Assembly: GCA_023422005.1 (NCBI GenBank)
Contig: JAEZSC010000035.1
Span: 1 to 27,226, forward strand
DNA length: 27,226 nucleotides
Reading direction: 5' to 3'
From: Bacillota bacterium
GTDB taxonomy: Bacteria; Bacillota; Clostridia; Christensenellales; UMGS416
Shown: positions 6,637 through 14,816 of the stretch, piece by piece
Layout: each line of letters begins with the position of its first letter
Position numbering within the stretch: position 1 is the first letter of the stretch
Made by a program: the position numbers and the translations under genes
Notes under the pieces: generated by a model
What the model saw: the letters and a program-made list of their open reading frames with translations, nothing else
The model's database searches: none
What the model was told of the DNA's origin: nothing

Positions 6637-7233
6637 ATGTACGCATTCATAAGGGGAAAACTGGAGTACAAAGATAAGGACTTCGCCGTCATAGAGGCCG
6701 GCGGCGTGGGCTATGAGATCTACGCCAGCACCCGCACGCTGGGCGACCTGCCCGCCGCCGGGGAGCAGGCCAGGCTCTATACCTATCTCTATGTGCGCGA
6801 GGACGCCATGGCGCTTTTCGGCTTTGGCAGCCGGGAGGAGAAGGCCATGTTCCTGCGGCTGCTGGGCGTAACCGGCGTAGGGCCCAAGCTGGCCATGGCG
6901 ATACTGGGCGGCATGACCGTGGGCGAGCTGGCCGTGGCGCTGGTCACCCGGGATGCCCGGGCCATCAGCCGGGTTCCCGGTGTGGGCAAAAAGACCGCCG
7001 AGCGCATGATCCTGGAACTGCGCGAAGGCGTGGCCCAGGAGGAGCTGGCCGCTGGGGCCGGCGGCGGAGCTGCTATGCCCACCGGCGGCGGAGCCGTGCA
7101 GGAGGCCATCTCCGGGCTTATGGCGCTGGGCTTTTCGTCGGTGGAGGCCACCCGGGCGGTGGGCGCCGCAGGCGATGTCGGCAGCGCCGAAGAAATCATA
7201 CTGCGCGCCCTCAAGGCGCTGGACAGGCGGTGA
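6637..7233 (+). CDS. ruvA: Holliday junction branch migration protein RuvA
   Basis: A 198-residue subunit that binds the four-way junction and loads the RuvB motor. It has an OB-fold N-domain (residues 1-62, beginning M-Y-A-F-I-R-G), helix-hairpin-helix motifs G-V-T-G-V-G-P-K (77-84) and V-P-G-V-G-K-K-T (113-120), a Gly/Ala-rich flexible linker (about 135-150), and the C-terminal RuvB-binding domain (about 152-198). The ATG at 6637 follows GAAAGGAG by six bases; an in-frame ATG at 6550 would add 29 residues through the hairpins and is rejected. ruvB starts 6 bp downstream. Confidence 0.97.
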   Translation: MYAFIRGKLEYKDKDFAVIEAGGVGYEIYASTRTLGDLPAAGEQARLYTYLYVREDAMALFGFGSREEKAMFLRLLGVTGVGPKLAMAILGGMTVGELAVALVTRDARAISRVPGVGKKTAERMILELREGVAQEELAAGAGGGAAMPTGGGAVQEAISGLMALGFSSVEATRAVGAAGDVGSAEEIILRALKALDRR

Positions 7234-7239
7234 TCGGCA

Positions 7240-8292
7240 ATGGCTGAAGAGCTCAACCGGCATATCACCAGCTACAAGCGCGAGGAGGACACCGAGGAGT
7301 TCACGCTGCGCCCGCGGTCCATGGCCGAATACATCGGCCAGACCAAGGTAAAAGGCCAGCTGGAAATCTTCATAGAGGCCGCGCGCCAGCGCGGCGAGGC
7401 GCTGGACCACGTGCTGCTTTACGGCCCGCCAGGCCTGGGTAAAACCACGCTGGCCAACATCATCGCCACCGAGATGGGCGTGCAGATTCGCATCACGTCC
7501 GGCCCGGCCATCGAGCGCCCCGGCGACTTGGCCGCCATCATCACCGGCCTCAACCGGGGCGACGTGCTGTTCATAGACGAAATCCACCGGCTCAACAGCG
7601 CCGTGGCCGAAGTGCTCTACCCGGCCATGGAGGATTTCAAGCTGGACATCATCATAGGCAAGGGCCCAGGAGCACGCTCGCTGCGCATGAACCTGGAGCG
7701 CTTCACGCTGGTGGGGGCCACAACCCGCGCCGGCATGCTCACAAGCCCGCTGCTGGACCGCTTTGGTGTGGTCAGCCGCCTGGAGCTCTACGGCGTGGAG
7801 GAGCTCAAGACCATCGTGCGCCGCTCCGCCGGCATACTGGGCGCGCCCATCGACGACCAGGGGGCCCATGAAATCGCCGGGCGCTCCCGCGGCACGCCTC
7901 GCATCGCCAACCGCCTGCTGCGCCGCGTGCGTGACTTTGCCCAGATCAAGGCCGACGGCGTGATCACCGCCGACGTGGCCAACGCCGGATTGGATCTGTT
8001 GGAAGTGGACAAGCTGGGCCTGGACCACGTGGACCGGCGCATTCTTGAGGCCATCATCGAAAAGTTCAGCGGCGGCCCCGTTGGGCTGGACACGCTGGCT
8101 GCCGCCACCGGTGAAGAGGCCGTGACGATTGAGGATGTCTACGAGCCCTTCCTGATGCAGCTGGGCTTCCTGAACCGCACGCCCAGGGGCCGTGTGGTGA
8201 CCGCCCGCGCCTACCAGCATATGGGCAAGCCTGTGCCCGCGCGCCTCGTGGACGGCGAGATTCTGCAGAGCTTCCTGGGGGATTTGTCGTGA
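7240..8292 (+). CDS. ruvB: Holliday junction branch migration DNA helicase RuvB
   Basis: A 350-residue AAA+ motor that drives branch migration with RuvA. Walker A G-P-P-G-L-G-K-T-T lies at 62-70, Walker B L-F-I-D-E-I-H at 110-116 and sensor 1 G-A-T-T-R-A-G at 159-165. L-L-D-R-F-G (171-176) carries the likely arginine finger, and a winged-helix domain closes the protein (about 260-335). It starts at the ATG 6 bp after ruvA. Its stop overlaps the queA GTG start (GTGA), implying translational coupling. Confidence 0.98.
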   Translation: MAEELNRHITSYKREEDTEEFTLRPRSMAEYIGQTKVKGQLEIFIEAARQRGEALDHVLLYGPPGLGKTTLANIIATEMGVQIRITSGPAIERPGDLAAIITGLNRGDVLFIDEIHRLNSAVAEVLYPAMEDFKLDIIIGKGPGARSLRMNLERFTLVGATTRAGMLTSPLLDRFGVVSRLELYGVEELKTIVRRSAGILGAPIDDQGAHEIAGRSRGTPRIANRLLRRVRDFAQIKADGVITADVANAGLDLLEVDKLGLDHVDRRILEAIIEKFSGGPVGLDTLAAATGEEAVTIEDVYEPFLMQLGFLNRTPRGRVVTARAYQHMGKPVPARLVDGEILQSFLGDLS

Positions 8293-9317
8293 GGACCAGC
8301 GATTTCGATTATCATCTGCCCGAGGAGCTCATCGCCCAGACGCCGCTGGCCCAGCGTGACTTAAGCCGCCTGCTGGTCTACGACCGGGCTGCGGGCTCCG
8401 TTGGGCACCGGGTGTTTCGCGATATCGTGGAATACCTGAACCCTGGCGACGTGCTGGTCGTCAACGACACGCGGGTGATCCCGGCGCGCATCGTGGGCAA
8501 ACGGCCGGAAACCGGCGGCAAGATGGAATTCCTGCTGCTGCGCCGGCTGCAGGGCGACGATTGGGAGGCGCTGGCCAAGCCCGCCCGGCGGGCCAAGCCC
8601 GGCTCTGTTTTCGAGTTTGGCGATGGCCGCCTGCGGGCCGAAGTGCTGGCCGAGGGCCAAGAGGGCATGCGCAGCATCCGCCTGCACTATGATGGCGTGT
8701 TCGAAGAAGCGCTGGACGCCGTGGGCGCCATGCCGCTGCCGCCGTACATCCACGAACGCCTGAGCGACCCCGAGCGCTACCAGACCGTATACGCCCGGGA
8801 GCGCGGCAGCGCCGCTGCGCCCACCGCGGGTCTGCACTTCACGCCGGAGCTGCTGGCGCAGCTGGAGCGAAAGGGCATCCACAAAACATCGGTGCTGCTG
8901 CACGTGGGCTTGGGCACCTTCCGCCCGGTGGCTGCGGAGGATCTGAGCGATCATAAAATGCACTCGGAGTATTATGAGGTTACGCCGGACGCCGCGGCTC
9001 ACATCAACGCTGCCCGCGCGTCGGGGCACCGCATCGTGGCCGTGGGCACCACGTCCGCCCGCACGCTGGAAACGGCGGCAGGCCCCGATGGCGTCGTGCA
9101 ACCGGGCAGCGGCTGGACGGACATCTTCATCACGCCCGGCTACCGCTTCAAGGCGGTGGACGCGCTGATTACCAACTTCCACCTGCCGCGCTCCACGCTG
9201 CTTATGATGATCAGTGCCTTCGCCGGTGATCGTGAGGCCATGCTGGGCGTCTACGAGACCGCTGTGCGGGAGCGTTACCGCTTCTTCAGCTTCGGCGACG
9301 CGATGCTGATTCTGTGA
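8289..9317 (+). CDS. queA: tRNA preQ1(34) S-adenosylmethionine ribosyltransferase-isomerase
   Basis: A 342-residue enzyme that transfers and isomerises the ribosyl moiety of SAM to preQ1 at tRNA position 34, giving epoxyqueuosine. Family stretches are clear: F-D-Y-H-L-P-E-E-L-I-A near the N-terminus, L-V-V-N-D-T-R-V-I-P-A-R at about 56-67, A-A-P-T-A-G-L-H-F-T at about 177-186, and L-I-T-N-F-H-L-P-R-S-T-L-L-M near residue 295. The start is a GTG overlapping the ruvB stop, and the N-terminus aligns with the family only at that codon. The partner enzyme gene tgt is separated from it by a divergent two-gene insert. The gene ends 6 bp from the convergent flavodiiron gene, with no terminator between them. 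Confidence 0.97.
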   Translation: MRTSDFDYHLPEELIAQTPLAQRDLSRLLVYDRAAGSVGHRVFRDIVEYLNPGDVLVVNDTRVIPARIVGKRPETGGKMEFLLLRRLQGDDWEALAKPARRAKPGSVFEFGDGRLRAEVLAEGQEGMRSIRLHYDGVFEEALDAVGAMPLPPYIHERLSDPERYQTVYARERGSAAAPTAGLHFTPELLAQLERKGIHKTSVLLHVGLGTFRPVAAEDLSDHKMHSEYYEVTPDAAAHINAARASGHRIVAVGTTSARTLETAAGPDGVVQPGSGWTDIFITPGYRFKAVDALITNFHLPRSTLLMMISAFAGDREAMLGVYETAVRERYRFFSFGDAMLIL

Positions 9318-9323
9318 GTTCAG

Positions 9324-10541
9324 TCAGTGCTCAGCAGCCCCCAACACCGAATCCGCTACGGTATCGGCCAGCGCCAACAGGTCCTCTGTTTGAGCTGGCT
9401 TCACTGAGGAGCGGATGGTGAACGGCGGCGCGAGCAGCTCCATGTTCTTCATTTCCGCCAGCATTTTTGACATCACGGTGTGTGCCGTCGGCGCCCAGGA
9501 GCCGTTGCCCACCAGGGCGACCTTGCGGTTTTGCAGGTTCAGCGCCGCCATATCGCGTATCAGCGCTTCCATGCCGAAGTACAAGCCCATGTTATACGTG
9601 GGGGACGCCAGCACCAGATGGCTGTATTGGAAGGCGTCGGCAATGATGGTGGACGCGTGGGTCTTGGATACGTCATACACCCGCATGTCCCGCACGCCCC
9701 GTTGGGCCAAACGGTTTGCTATGACCCCCACTGCATTTTCCGTGTTGCCGTACATCGACGCGTAGGCCAGCATGACGCCGTTCTTTTCCGGTGCGTACCT
9801 GCTCCACATGTCGTACTTGGAAAGGAAATAATCCAGGTTTTTGCGCCACACCGGGCCGTGGAGCGGGCAAAGCATCCGTATCTCCACACCTGACATCTTT
9901 TTGAGCGCAGCCTGTACCTGCGGGCCATATTTGCCTACAATGTTGGCATAATAGCGGCGGGCCTCGCCCAGGAAAAGGTCCTCAAAATCCACCTCATCGC
10001 TGAACAGGTTGCCGGGCAGCGCGCCGAAGGCGCCAAAAGCGTCAGCGGTGAAGAGGATTTTCTCCTGTTCCTCATAGGTGAACATCACCTCCGGCCAGTG
10101 CACCATGGGCGTAAAAAAGAAGCGCAGCCGGTGGGAGCCCAGGTCCAGCACGTCCGTCTCGCGCACCTCGTGGGTCCGGTCATCAAAGCTGAACTCATAG
10201 AACTGACGAATCATCTGAAAGGTCTTCTGGTTGCCCACGATCTTCATATCCGGGTACCGCCGGCACAACTCCTCAATGTTGGCGCAGTGATCCGGCTCCA
10301 TGTGGTTTACAACGAGAAAGTCTATGGCCCTGCCGCCCAGCACGTGCTCGATGTTCTCGAAAAACTGCCGGGTGATCGAGGAGTCCACCGTGTCGATCAA
10401 TGCGACCTTCTCGTCTAGAATCAAATAGGAGTTGTAAGCAACGCCGTTGGGCAGCGGGAACATGTTCTCGAACAGCGCGAGCCTGCGATCATTCCCGCCC
10501 ACCCAATATATTTGGGGTGCGATTTCCCTGGTAATATACAT
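9324..10541 (-). CDS. FprA family A-type flavodiiron protein
   Basis: A 405-residue flavodiiron protein that reduces O2 to water and/or NO to N2O in anaerobes, protecting cytoplasmic enzymes. The N-terminal metallo-beta-lactamase-like domain (1-250) holds the di-iron ligands: H-M-E-P-D-H at 80-85 (H80, E82, D84, H85), H148 in P-M-V-H-W-P, D167 in F-T-A-D-A-F-G, and H228 in P-L-H-G-P. The flavodoxin domain (about 255-400) has the FMN phosphate loop S-M-Y-G-N-T-E-N at 262-269. There is no C-terminal rubredoxin or flavin reductase extension, so a separate electron donor is needed. AAGGAAG lies upstream of the ATG. The gene has a strong promoter with a perfect palindrome at its transcription start, so it is probably regulated by metal or oxidative state. 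Confidence 0.95.
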   Translation of the reverse strand: MYITREIAPQIYWVGGNDRRLALFENMFPLPNGVAYNSYLILDEKVALIDTVDSSITRQFFENIEHVLGGRAIDFLVVNHMEPDHCANIEELCRRYPDMKIVGNQKTFQMIRQFYEFSFDDRTHEVRETDVLDLGSHRLRFFFTPMVHWPEVMFTYEEQEKILFTADAFGAFGALPGNLFSDEVDFEDLFLGEARRYYANIVGKYGPQVQAALKKMSGVEIRMLCPLHGPVWRKNLDYFLSKYDMWSRYAPEKNGVMLAYASMYGNTENAVGVIANRLAQRGVRDMRVYDVSKTHASTIIADAFQYSHLVLASPTYNMGLYFGMEALIRDMAALNLQNRKVALVGNGSWAPTAHTVMSKMLAEMKNMELLAPPFTIRSSVKPAQTEDLLALADTVADSVLGAAEH

Positions 10542-10572
10542 AATCAGTCACTTCCTTCGTGGGTCTTGGGTA

Positions 10573-10596
10573 TAAAGTTAGCAAAAACTAACTTTA
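10573..10596. promoter_or_regulatory. Palindromic operator-like site at the flavodiiron gene transcription start
   Basis: TAAAGTTAG (10573-10581), spacer CAAAAA, then CTAACTTTA (10588-10596) is a perfect 9-6-9 inverted repeat just downstream of the minus-strand -10 box, at the expected transcription start. GTTAG/CTAAC half-sites recall DtxR/IdeR-class metal regulators, but the spacing differs, so this is a guess. Confidence 0.6.
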
Positions 10597-10601
10597 TGAT
10601 C

Positions 10602-10630
10602 ATTATAACAGCTGTGTGCGGCACATGCAA
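10602..10630 (-). promoter_or_regulatory. Promoter of the flavodiiron gene
   Basis: On the minus strand, TTGCAT (complement of 10625-10630), a 17-nt spacer and a perfect TATAAT (complement of 10602-10607). Its -35 lies only 12 bp from the -35 of the divergent penicillin-binding protein promoter. Confidence 0.8.
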
Positions 10631-10642
10631 GGTGAACACGAA

Positions 10643-10671
10643 TTGACTTTCTCAGAGAAAGAACGTATCCT
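10643..10671 (+). promoter_or_regulatory. Promoter of the penicillin-binding protein gene with a palindrome in its spacer
   Basis: TTGACT at 10643-10648, a 17-nt spacer and TATCCT at 10666-10671. The perfect palindrome CTTTCTC-A-GAGAAAG (10647-10661) occupies the end of the -35 and most of the spacer, an ideal place for a repressor. Confidence 0.72.
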
Positions 10672-10678
10672 TTTCTGG

Positions 10679-10715
10679 AAGCGATACGCGGGAAAGGGCT
10701 GTGCGTATCGCTTTT
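10679..10715 (+). terminator. Leader hairpin followed by TTTT, possible attenuator of the penicillin-binding protein gene
   Basis: AAGCGATACGC (10679-10689) pairs perfectly with GCGTATCGCTT (10703-10713) across a 13-nt loop, and the stem ends in TTTT (10712-10715). It lies about 35 nt into the predicted transcript and 66 nt before the start codon, so it could terminate or attenuate early transcripts. Confidence 0.5.
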
Positions 10716-10781
10716 CGGTTAACGTTCGTACGCCCCGCGTGGTGGACGAGCGGGCCCTGTGGCGGATGAGGAGGGATGACT

Positions 10782-12869
10782 TTGCGAAAGAGAAAAGCTC
10801 TTGTCTGTTTTGCCATCGTCGCAAGCCTAGTGTGGGCGCTTGCCGCCTGCGCCGTTGTCACATCGCTTCCCCTTCCGTCGGGGGCGGGGCCATCGGTGGC
10901 GGCGACGGCCCACCCCGGCCCGTCGGAGGAGGCCGGGCCGCACCGGCCGGAGCCTGCGCAGGAAGTCTTGCAGGCTTACGTCTCCGCGCTGAGCGCTGGA
11001 GATTATGAGGCGATGTACGCCATGATTCACACAAGCAGCGGCATGTCCAAAGAGGACTTCATCGCCCGCAACAGGAGCATCTATGAGGGCGTGAAAGCCG
11101 AGAATGTCAGCATCAGGATCACCGAGGTGAAAGAGGGTCTTGTCAGCTTTCAGATGACCATGGACACCGTGGCCGGCCGGATCGTCTTTGCGAATCAGGC
11201 CCGTTTCGGGCTGCATGACGGCGCCTATAAGCTGGAGTGGAGCTCCTCTATGATCTTCCCGACGCTGGGTGAAACGGACAAGGTGCGCGTCGCAACGCTA
11301 AAGGCGGAGCGCGGTAGCATACTGGACAGAAACGGCAGGCTGCTGGTCGGGAAGGACAGGGTGTATTCCATCGGCTTCGTTCCCGGCAAGATAGACCCGC
11401 TGACCCGTCAGGAGGACATCGCCAAGGTTGCGGAAATACTGGGCATAACCGTAAAGGAGATCAATGCCAGGCTATCGGAAAAATGGGTGCGGGACAATCT
11501 GTTCGTACCTCTTAAGAGCATCTCCTTCACCGACACAGGCACACTGGACGAGCTTCTGGAGATCAAGGGTATCGACTACGCCACTGTCAAGGATCGCGTA
11601 TACAAGCTGGGCGAAAAGGCGGCGCACCTGACCGGCTACATCGCCAGCATCAGCAAGGAGCAGCTGGACGCGCTACCGGACCAGGGCTATGACGCCAACA
11701 GCAAGATTGGGAAGGTCGGGCTGGAAAGCCTCTGGGAAGAACGTCTGCGCGGTGTGAACGGCAGCAAAATAACCATCGTGGACAAGGACAACAAGGAAAA
11801 GCAGACGCTTGCGGAGCGCCCTGCGCAAAACGGCGAAGATATTATGCTGACGATCGACTCGGGGCTGCAGACGGACCTCTATAACCGTATGAAGAAGGAC
11901 AAGGGTGTCGCAGTGGTCATGGACCCCAAATCCGGGGAGATTCTGGCGCTGGTCTGCACGCCTTCCTACGACCCCAACGATTTCATACTGGGGATGTCCG
12001 ACGAAAAATGGGCACAGTACAACGACGGGCAGACTCAGCCCATGTTCAACCGTTTCAAGGCGGCGTTTGCGCCAGGCTCCTCCATCAAACCCATCACCGC
12101 CGCCATAGGCTTGAGCGCCGGCGCTTTTGAGGCCGGTGAGGATTTTGGCCCCAGCGGGCTGTCCTGGCAGAAGAGCTCCGGGTGGGGCAGTTACAAGGTG
12201 ACCACGCTGCAACAGTATGGCGGGGCCGCCAATACCCTCAATGCCCTTGTCTATTCTGACAACATCTACTTTGCCAAGGCAGCGCTTAAGACCGGCGCGG
12301 ACGAATTCGCCGACGGGCTCAAAGCAGTCGGCTTCGGCGAGGAGGTTCCCTTTGCGTTCGGGCTGAGCAAGTCCTCCTACGGCACCAGTATGGCGTTTAA
12401 GGGCGAGATCGATCTGGCCGACAGCGGATACGGGCAGGGGAAGGTGCTGATCAACCCTGTGCACATGGCTGCCATCTATACAGCCTTCGCAAATCAAGGT
12501 ACAATGATGGCTCCCCGTTTGGAGAAAAAGACCGAGGCGAAGGTATGGAAGGAAAACGTGTTTCCCGACGAGGTGATCCGAACCGTGCGCGATGCAATGG
12601 TACAGGTTGTGGAAAACCCCAAAGGCACAGGGCACTCCGCCCAGGTGGATGGCATCCGGCTCGCGGGGAAAACCGGCACGGCGGAGATCAAAACATCCAA
12701 GCAGGATACCGGCGGAACGGAACTGGGCTGGTTCGTGGCCTATCCGGCGGAAGACGGCCAGGATGTACCGTACTTGGCTCTGGCGATGGTGGAGGATGTG
12801 AAGGGCAGGGGAGGCAGCCACTACGTGATCCCGATCGTGCGTTCCGTGTTTGCGGCGGATCAACCGTGA
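10782..12869 (+). CDS. Class B penicillin-binding protein with MecA_N (NTF2-like) domain, probable lipoprotein
   Basis: A 695-residue transpeptidase that cross-links peptidoglycan outside the membrane. It starts with a basic stretch and a hydrophobic segment ending in the lipobox L-A-A-C (Cys 23), as in lipoprotein-type PBP3. An NTF2-like MecA_N domain follows (about 58-165), then a dimerisation domain (about 170-350, with G-S-I-L-D-R-N-G) and the transpeptidase domain (about 370-690). Its motifs are S-S-I-K (catalytic S433, K436), S-D-N (492-494) and K-T-G-T (630-633). This is the architecture of PBP2a, PBP5fm and B. subtilis PBP3, which often have low beta-lactam affinity; resistance is not shown here. 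TTG at 10782 is preferred because AGGAGG (10769-10774) is seven bases away, whereas the ATG at 10776 is too close. It lies between queA and tgt, with palindrome and attenuator upstream. Confidence 0.93.
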   Translation: MRKRKALVCFAIVASLVWALAACAVVTSLPLPSGAGPSVAATAHPGPSEEAGPHRPEPAQEVLQAYVSALSAGDYEAMYAMIHTSSGMSKEDFIARNRSIYEGVKAENVSIRITEVKEGLVSFQMTMDTVAGRIVFANQARFGLHDGAYKLEWSSSMIFPTLGETDKVRVATLKAERGSILDRNGRLLVGKDRVYSIGFVPGKIDPLTRQEDIAKVAEILGITVKEINARLSEKWVRDNLFVPLKSISFTDTGTLDELLEIKGIDYATVKDRVYKLGEKAAHLTGYIASISKEQLDALPDQGYDANSKIGKVGLESLWEERLRGVNGSKITIVDKDNKEKQTLAERPAQNGEDIMLTIDSGLQTDLYNRMKKDKGVAVVMDPKSGEILALVCTPSYDPNDFILGMSDEKWAQYNDGQTQPMFNRFKAAFAPGSSIKPITAAIGLSAGAFEAGEDFGPSGLSWQKSSGWGSYKVTTLQQYGGAANTLNALVYSDNIYFAKAALKTGADEFADGLKAVGFGEEVPFAFGLSKSSYGTSMAFKGEIDLADSGYGQGKVLINPVHMAAIYTAFANQGTMMAPRLEKKTEAKVWKENVFPDEVIRTVRDAMVQVVENPKGTGHSAQVDGIRLAGKTGTAEIKTSKQDTGGTELGWFVAYPAEDGQDVPYLALAMVEDVKGRGGSHYVIPIVRSVFAADQP

Positions 12870-12911
12870 TTTTAGGAATCGCTGAATAAAACATACCGAA
12901 AGGTTTCTTGT

Positions 12912-14027
12912 ATGAAATATGAGCTGCTGAAAAAATCCGGCCGGGCGCGCCTGGGCCGGCTCACACTGGCCCACGGCGTTGTGGAGACGCCGGTCTTTAT
13001 GCCGGTGGGCACCCAGGCCACGGTGAAAGCCATGGCTCCGGAGGAACTGGAGCAAATTGGTTCCCGGATCATACTGTCCAACACCTATCACCTCTACCTG
13101 CGCCCCGGTCATAACATTGTGCGCGAGGCCGGCGGGTTGCACCGCTTCATGAATTGGGACCGCCCGATTCTGACCGACAGCGGCGGCTTCCAGGTGTTTT
13201 CACTGCAGGGTATGCGCAAGATCGACGAAGGCGGTGTGATGTTCCAGAGCCACATCGACGGTTCCCGGCACTATTTTTCGCCGGAGAAGGTCATGGAAAT
13301 CGAGCAGGCGCTGGGCGCTGATATCGCCATGGTCTTTGACGAGTGTGCACCCTGGCCCAGCGAGAAGAAGTATGTGGATCAGGCGCTCAACCGCACGATC
13401 CGCTGGGCCCGCCGCTGCAAGGAGGCTCACCGCAGGGAGGACCAGGCATTGTTCGGCATCGTGCAGGGGGGCACCTTTGCCGACCTGCGGCAGCGCTCAG
13501 CCCTGGAACTGATGGAGATCGGCTTCCCCGGCTACGGCATCGGGGGCTTGAGCGTGGGCGAACCCAAGGAGCAGATGTACGAGATGCTGGACGTACTGGA
13601 CCCGCTGCTGCCGGCGGACCGCCCCCGGTATCTGATGGGCGTGGGCAGCCCGGACTGCCTGATCGAGGGAGCGCTGCGCGGCGTGGACATGTTCGATTGT
13701 GTCTTGCCCACCCGCACCGCCCGCATGGGCACGCTGTTTACAAGCCAGGGTAAGCTCAACATACGCAACGCCTGCCATGAGCGGGATTTCTCCCCGGTGG
13801 ACCCGGCGTGCTCCTGCCCGCTGTGCCGGCAGTACAGCCGTGCCTATCTGCGGCATCTGTTCAAGGCCGGGGAGATCCTGGGTGCGCGGCTGGCCACATG
13901 GCACAACCTGCAGTTCCTGACCGATCTCATGGCCCGGGTCCGGCAGGCCATTGCCGAGGATTCGCTGCTGAAGCTCCGGGAGGAGTTCTTCCGCGCCTAT
14001 GGCTACGGCGAGGGGCATCCGCTGTGA
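12912..14027 (+). CDS. tgt: Queuine/preQ1 tRNA-guanine transglycosylase
   Basis: A 371-residue enzyme that exchanges guanine 34 of GUN-anticodon tRNAs for preQ1. It has the general acid/base Asp in L-T-D-S-G-G-F-Q-V-F (D89), V-F-D-E-C (141-145), the nucleophile D262 in M-F-D-C-V-L-P-T-R, and the zinc site C300-x-C302-x2-C305 with H331 in T-W-H-N. Length is standard. GAAAGG lies upstream of the ATG. Only 42 bp separate it from the penicillin-binding protein gene, and no clear promoter is seen there, so it may be transcribed by read-through from that gene rather than from the queA transcript. Confidence 0.97.
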   Translation: MKYELLKKSGRARLGRLTLAHGVVETPVFMPVGTQATVKAMAPEELEQIGSRIILSNTYHLYLRPGHNIVREAGGLHRFMNWDRPILTDSGGFQVFSLQGMRKIDEGGVMFQSHIDGSRHYFSPEKVMEIEQALGADIAMVFDECAPWPSEKKYVDQALNRTIRWARRCKEAHRREDQALFGIVQGGTFADLRQRSALELMEIGFPGYGIGGLSVGEPKEQMYEMLDVLDPLLPADRPRYLMGVGSPDCLIEGALRGVDMFDCVLPTRTARMGTLFTSQGKLNIRNACHERDFSPVDPACSCPLCRQYSRAYLRHLFKAGEILGARLATWHNLQFLTDLMARVRQAIAEDSLLKLREEFFRAYGYGEGHPL

Positions 14028-14088
14028 GGCGGAATGTGAACGAACTGTGAAGATTTGTGTGGTGCATTGAAGAAATTCCTGCGAACCC

Positions 14089-14117
14089 TTGCATTACGGG
14101 CCGCCGTGGTGTAGTAT
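14089..14117 (+). promoter_or_regulatory. Promoter of yajC
   Basis: TTGCAT at 14089-14094, a 17-nt spacer and TAGTAT at 14112-14117, followed by a leader of about 38 nt. Confidence 0.65.
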
Positions 14118-14161
14118 TTTGAAACGACAAAAGATCAACTAAGGACAAGGATGGTGCTGAT

Positions 14162-14509
14162 ATGCCCGTAAATACCGCTGCTGCCAACGCTGCCGGGGCC
14201 GCTCCCGGCGGAGAGGTTGTTGCTCTCCTGATGCAGCTTGCCCCGATTCTCCTGCTCGTCGTCGTGTTTTACTTCATTCTGTGGCGCCCGCAGCAGAAGC
14301 AGAAGAAGGCCCGCGCTGAGATGCTCAAGAACATGAAGGTTGGCGACCGCGTGAAGTCCATCGGCGGCATCTATGGCCGCATTGTGGAGATGAAGGACGA
14401 CACCATCACGATGGAAACCGGCCGTGACAAGGTTAAGATCGTGTTCGACCGTGGCGCCGTCAGCACCGTGGAGGGCGGAGACGCAGAGGCCAACGCTGAC
14501 CTGCAGTAG
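14162..14509 (+). CDS. yajC: Preprotein translocase subunit YajC
   Basis: A 115-residue single-pass membrane protein associated with SecDF in the Sec translocon. An Ala/Gly-rich N-terminus is followed by one membrane helix (about 21-41). Then comes W-R-P-Q-Q-K-Q-K-K, the family's basic motif, and a cytoplasmic beta domain with G-D-R-V-K-S-I-G-G-I-Y-G. AAGGA lies about ten bases before the ATG. secD and secF, often next in this order, do not follow; a strong terminator ends the transcript instead. Confidence 0.95.
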   Translation: MPVNTAAANAAGAAPGGEVVALLMQLAPILLLVVVFYFILWRPQQKQKKARAEMLKNMKVGDRVKSIGGIYGRIVEMKDDTITMETGRDKVKIVFDRGAVSTVEGGDAEANADLQ

Positions 14510-14531
14510 TCTGTACTGAGAAGTATATTTG

Positions 14532-14561
14532 CCTGCCGGCAGCGTGCTGCCGGCAGGTTTT
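14532..14561 (+). terminator. Intrinsic terminator after yajC
   Basis: A perfect 11-bp stem CCTGCCGGCAG / CTGCCGGCAGG with a CGTG loop, followed by TTTT (14558-14561). It separates the tgt-yajC transcript from the cell-shape operon. Confidence 0.9.
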
Positions 14562-14686
14562 GCATATGGCCTGACAGAGTTGTAAAATTATTGTTAAAAG
14601 CGCTTTTTGTGCCAGATTCTACACATTCCTCCAGCCTTTGCGGAGGGCCGCCTGCCTTTTCTTTGTATACATACCAATTGCGTCTA

Positions 14687-14695
14687 TGCTATAAT
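14687..14695 (+). promoter_or_regulatory. Extended -10 promoter of the cell-shape operon
   Basis: TGC-TATAAT at 14687-14695 is a perfect extended -10. TTGTAT at 14663-14668 is 21 nt away, too far for a good -35. The predicted leader to the TTG at 14817 is about 115 nt, GC-rich and without a riboswitch I recognise. A weak CCTCC/GGAGG hairpin (14628-14646) is the only other structure in 14562-14686. Confidence 0.6.
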
Positions 14696-14816
14696 ATGGG
14701 TCATACTACGGTCTTTCTACCCAGCGAAGAATGCCGGTAAATGTGCCTTCGCACTAGCGATAAAGGGACCGCCGCCAGCGGCTGAACGGCCGGGAGCGCG
14801 GGCAAGGGGTTGGAAT

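Noticed and set aside
6499..8220. A 573-codon minus-strand frame opposite ruvA and ruvB
   Set aside because: GC-rich antisense shadow; ruvA and ruvB are certain by motif.
11673..13142. A 489-codon minus-strand frame opposite the MecA_N-type PBP and tgt
   Set aside because: It spans two unrelated, well-supported plus-strand genes and has no ribosome site.
14151..14171. Six-codon open frame (ATG at 14151, TAA at 14169) overlapping the yajC start, a possible leader peptide
   Set aside because: Too short to distinguish from chance; yajC has its own acceptable ribosome site.
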